Origin: Iodobacter fluviatilis
GTDB taxonomy: Bacteria > Pseudomonadota > Gammaproteobacteria > Burkholderiales > Chitinibacteraceae
DNA length: 64,000 nucleotides
NCBI RefSeq assembly: GCF_900451195.1
Contig: NZ_UGHR01000001.1
Coordinates: forward strand, 1,984,001 to 2,048,000
Direction: 5' to 3'
Position numbers and translations under genes: made by a program. This document shows, piece by piece, positions 63,014 through 64,000 of this stretch. Within the stretch, counting starts at the first letter, position 1; each line of letters begins with the position of its first letter. The notes beneath the pieces are model-generated. The model made no database searches. It was not told the DNA's origin and saw only the letters and a program-made list of their open reading frames with translations.

Positions 63014-64000
63014 TTAATGCAGTGAAATATCGAAGGACATATCCGGTGCGGTGTCGGGTTTGTCGTCCGGTTTACTGTTCTGGTGCTCGGTAAGGGGCTG
63101 AGCGTTATTGACCAGCCAGGAGAGGTTAGTGGCCGAATCGGCGCTTTTCAGTGCTTCGTCCAGCTCAACTTCGCCATTACGGTAGAGCTTATAAAGGGCT
63201 TGTTCAAAAGTCTGCGAGCCTTCCGAGAGGCTTTGTTCCATGGCCTGTTTGATATCGCTCAGTTCGCCTGCGCGAATGAGTTCCGAAATGCGAGGGGTGT
63301 TAAGCAGCACTTCAACTGCGGCAACCAGCTTGCCTTCTTTGTTTTTAACCAAGCGTTGCGAAACAATGGCTTTGAGCGAAGACGATAAGTCATAGAGCAA
63401 AGCTTCGCGTGATTCTTGCGGGTAAAAATTGACGATGCGGGAGAGCGAGTGGTAGCTGTTATTGGCGTGCAAAGTAGAGATGCACAAATGGCCCGCTTGC
63501 GCGTATTGCATCGCATGCGTCATGGTTTCGCGATCGCGGATTTCACCAATCATCAGCACATTGGGTGCTTCGCGCATCGCGTTTTTCAGGGCTTCATGAT
63601 AACTCTTAGTGTCGATGCCGATTTCACGCTGATTGACCAGCGATTTCTTGTGCTTATGCAAAAACTCGATTGGGTCTTCCATCGTTAAAATATGGCCTGC
63701 ATGGTTCTCATTGCGATGATTCAGCATGGCGGCCATGGTGGATGATTTACCCGAGCCGGTTGCCCCTACCACCAAAATGATGCCGTGTTTCTCCATAATG
63801 AGATCTTTAAGAATGGGAGGAACACGCAGCTCTTCAAAAGAGGGGATGTTGCTGCGAATATAGCGTGCCACCATTGATACTGAGCCGCGCGCTCTGAAGA
63901 TATTAATCCGAAAACTGCCTACCCCGGCAACAGGGTAGGCAAAGTTCATTTCCAGTGTGTTTTCAAACTCTGCAATCCGCTCTGGCGTCATTAACTGATA
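63014..64000 (-). CDS. pilU: Type IV pilus retraction ATPase PilU (5' end outside window)
   Basis: The frame is open to the right edge, so the N-terminus is missing. The visible part has Walker A G-A-T-G-S-G-K-S-S-T, the Asp box I-L-T-M-E-D-P-I-E-F, Walker B V-L-M-I-G-E-I-R-D-R-E-T, and the His box L-C-I-S-T-L-H-A-N-N. The C-terminal tail is polar with P-D-x-K-P-D. H-K-H-K-K-S-L-V-N-Q-R-E-I-G and the PilU-type A-N-N-S-Y-H separate it from PilT. pilT would be expected just outside the window. Confidence 0.95.
   Translation of the reverse strand, partial: YQLMTPERIAEFENTLEMNFAYPVAGVGSFRINIFRARGSVSMVARYIRSNIPSFEELRVPPILKDLIMEKHGIILVVGATGSGKSSTMAAMLNHRNENHAGHILTMEDPIEFLHKHKKSLVNQREIGIDTKSYHEALKNAMREAPNVLMIGEIRDRETMTHAMQYAQAGHLCISTLHANNSYHSLSRIVNFYPQESREALLYDLSSSLKAIVSQRLVKNKEGKLVAAVEVLLNTPRISELIRAGELSDIKQAMEQSLSEGSQTFEQALYKLYRNGEVELDEALKSADSATNLSWLVNNAQPLTEHQNSKPDDKPDTAPDMSFDISLH

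Overview
The window looks like a chromosome segment of a betaproteobacterium of the order Neisseriales (Chromobacteriaceae-like, perhaps near Iodobacter). That placement is an inference from an RmpM-type OmpA protein, the lolA-rarA-serS gene order, GyrA and SerC/PheA sequence character, and intermediate GC. No rRNA, tRNA or CRISPR array was seen.

Region 1 (1-22.5 kb) is a type VI secretion system with all 13 core subunits. The minus-strand block runs tssB-tssC-hcp-tssE-tssF-tssG-tssH(clpV), then three small unrecognised or weakly recognised genes, then vgrG and a gene cut by the window edge. The divergent plus-strand block is tssJ, tssK-tssL-[two 38-codon mini-ORFs]-tssM-tssA. The mini-ORFs are tandem copies of the tssL/tssM junction. 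Three copies of a roughly 240-bp dispersed repeat sit in the tssG/tssF, tssF/tssE and tssJ/tssK spacers. Two of the three small genes between clpV and vgrG carry residue patterns that hint at toxin folds (a CNF1/CheD-like Cys-His pair and a deaminase-like PC-x5-C block); both are hypotheses.

Region 2 (22.5-46.7 kb) is mostly housekeeping: an unknown lipoprotein, an EAL-domain remnant, a DUF3313-like protein, phospholipase A1, serS, rarA, lolA, ompA, gyrA, two PaaI-type thioesterases, serC, an excalibur-domain protein, pheA, a LOG-family protein, an HD-GYP protein with a zinc ribbon, a CMD-family protein plus oxidoreductase divergent from a TetR regulator, glutaredoxin, a YHS protein and hisC.

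Region 3 (46.85-54.5 kb) is an integron gene-cassette array with no integrase in view. It holds 14 cassettes, all with genes on the minus strand, each followed by an attC site (13 complete and one broken by an IS110/IS1111-type remnant). Cargo includes HIT, GFA, ankyrin and HhH-lipoprotein genes, several small membrane proteins and unknowns. A 76-nt near-perfect palindrome flanks the distal end. A possible cassette promoter lies at the proximal end.

Region 4 (54.8-64 kb) holds a PilZ-like protein, bfd with a Fur box over its promoter, an RstAB-like two-component system divergent from a mipA/ompV gene with RstA-box-like repeats between them, a DUF418 membrane protein, a DUF4019 protein, dapE with an ArsC/YffB-like gene, and pilU running off the right edge.
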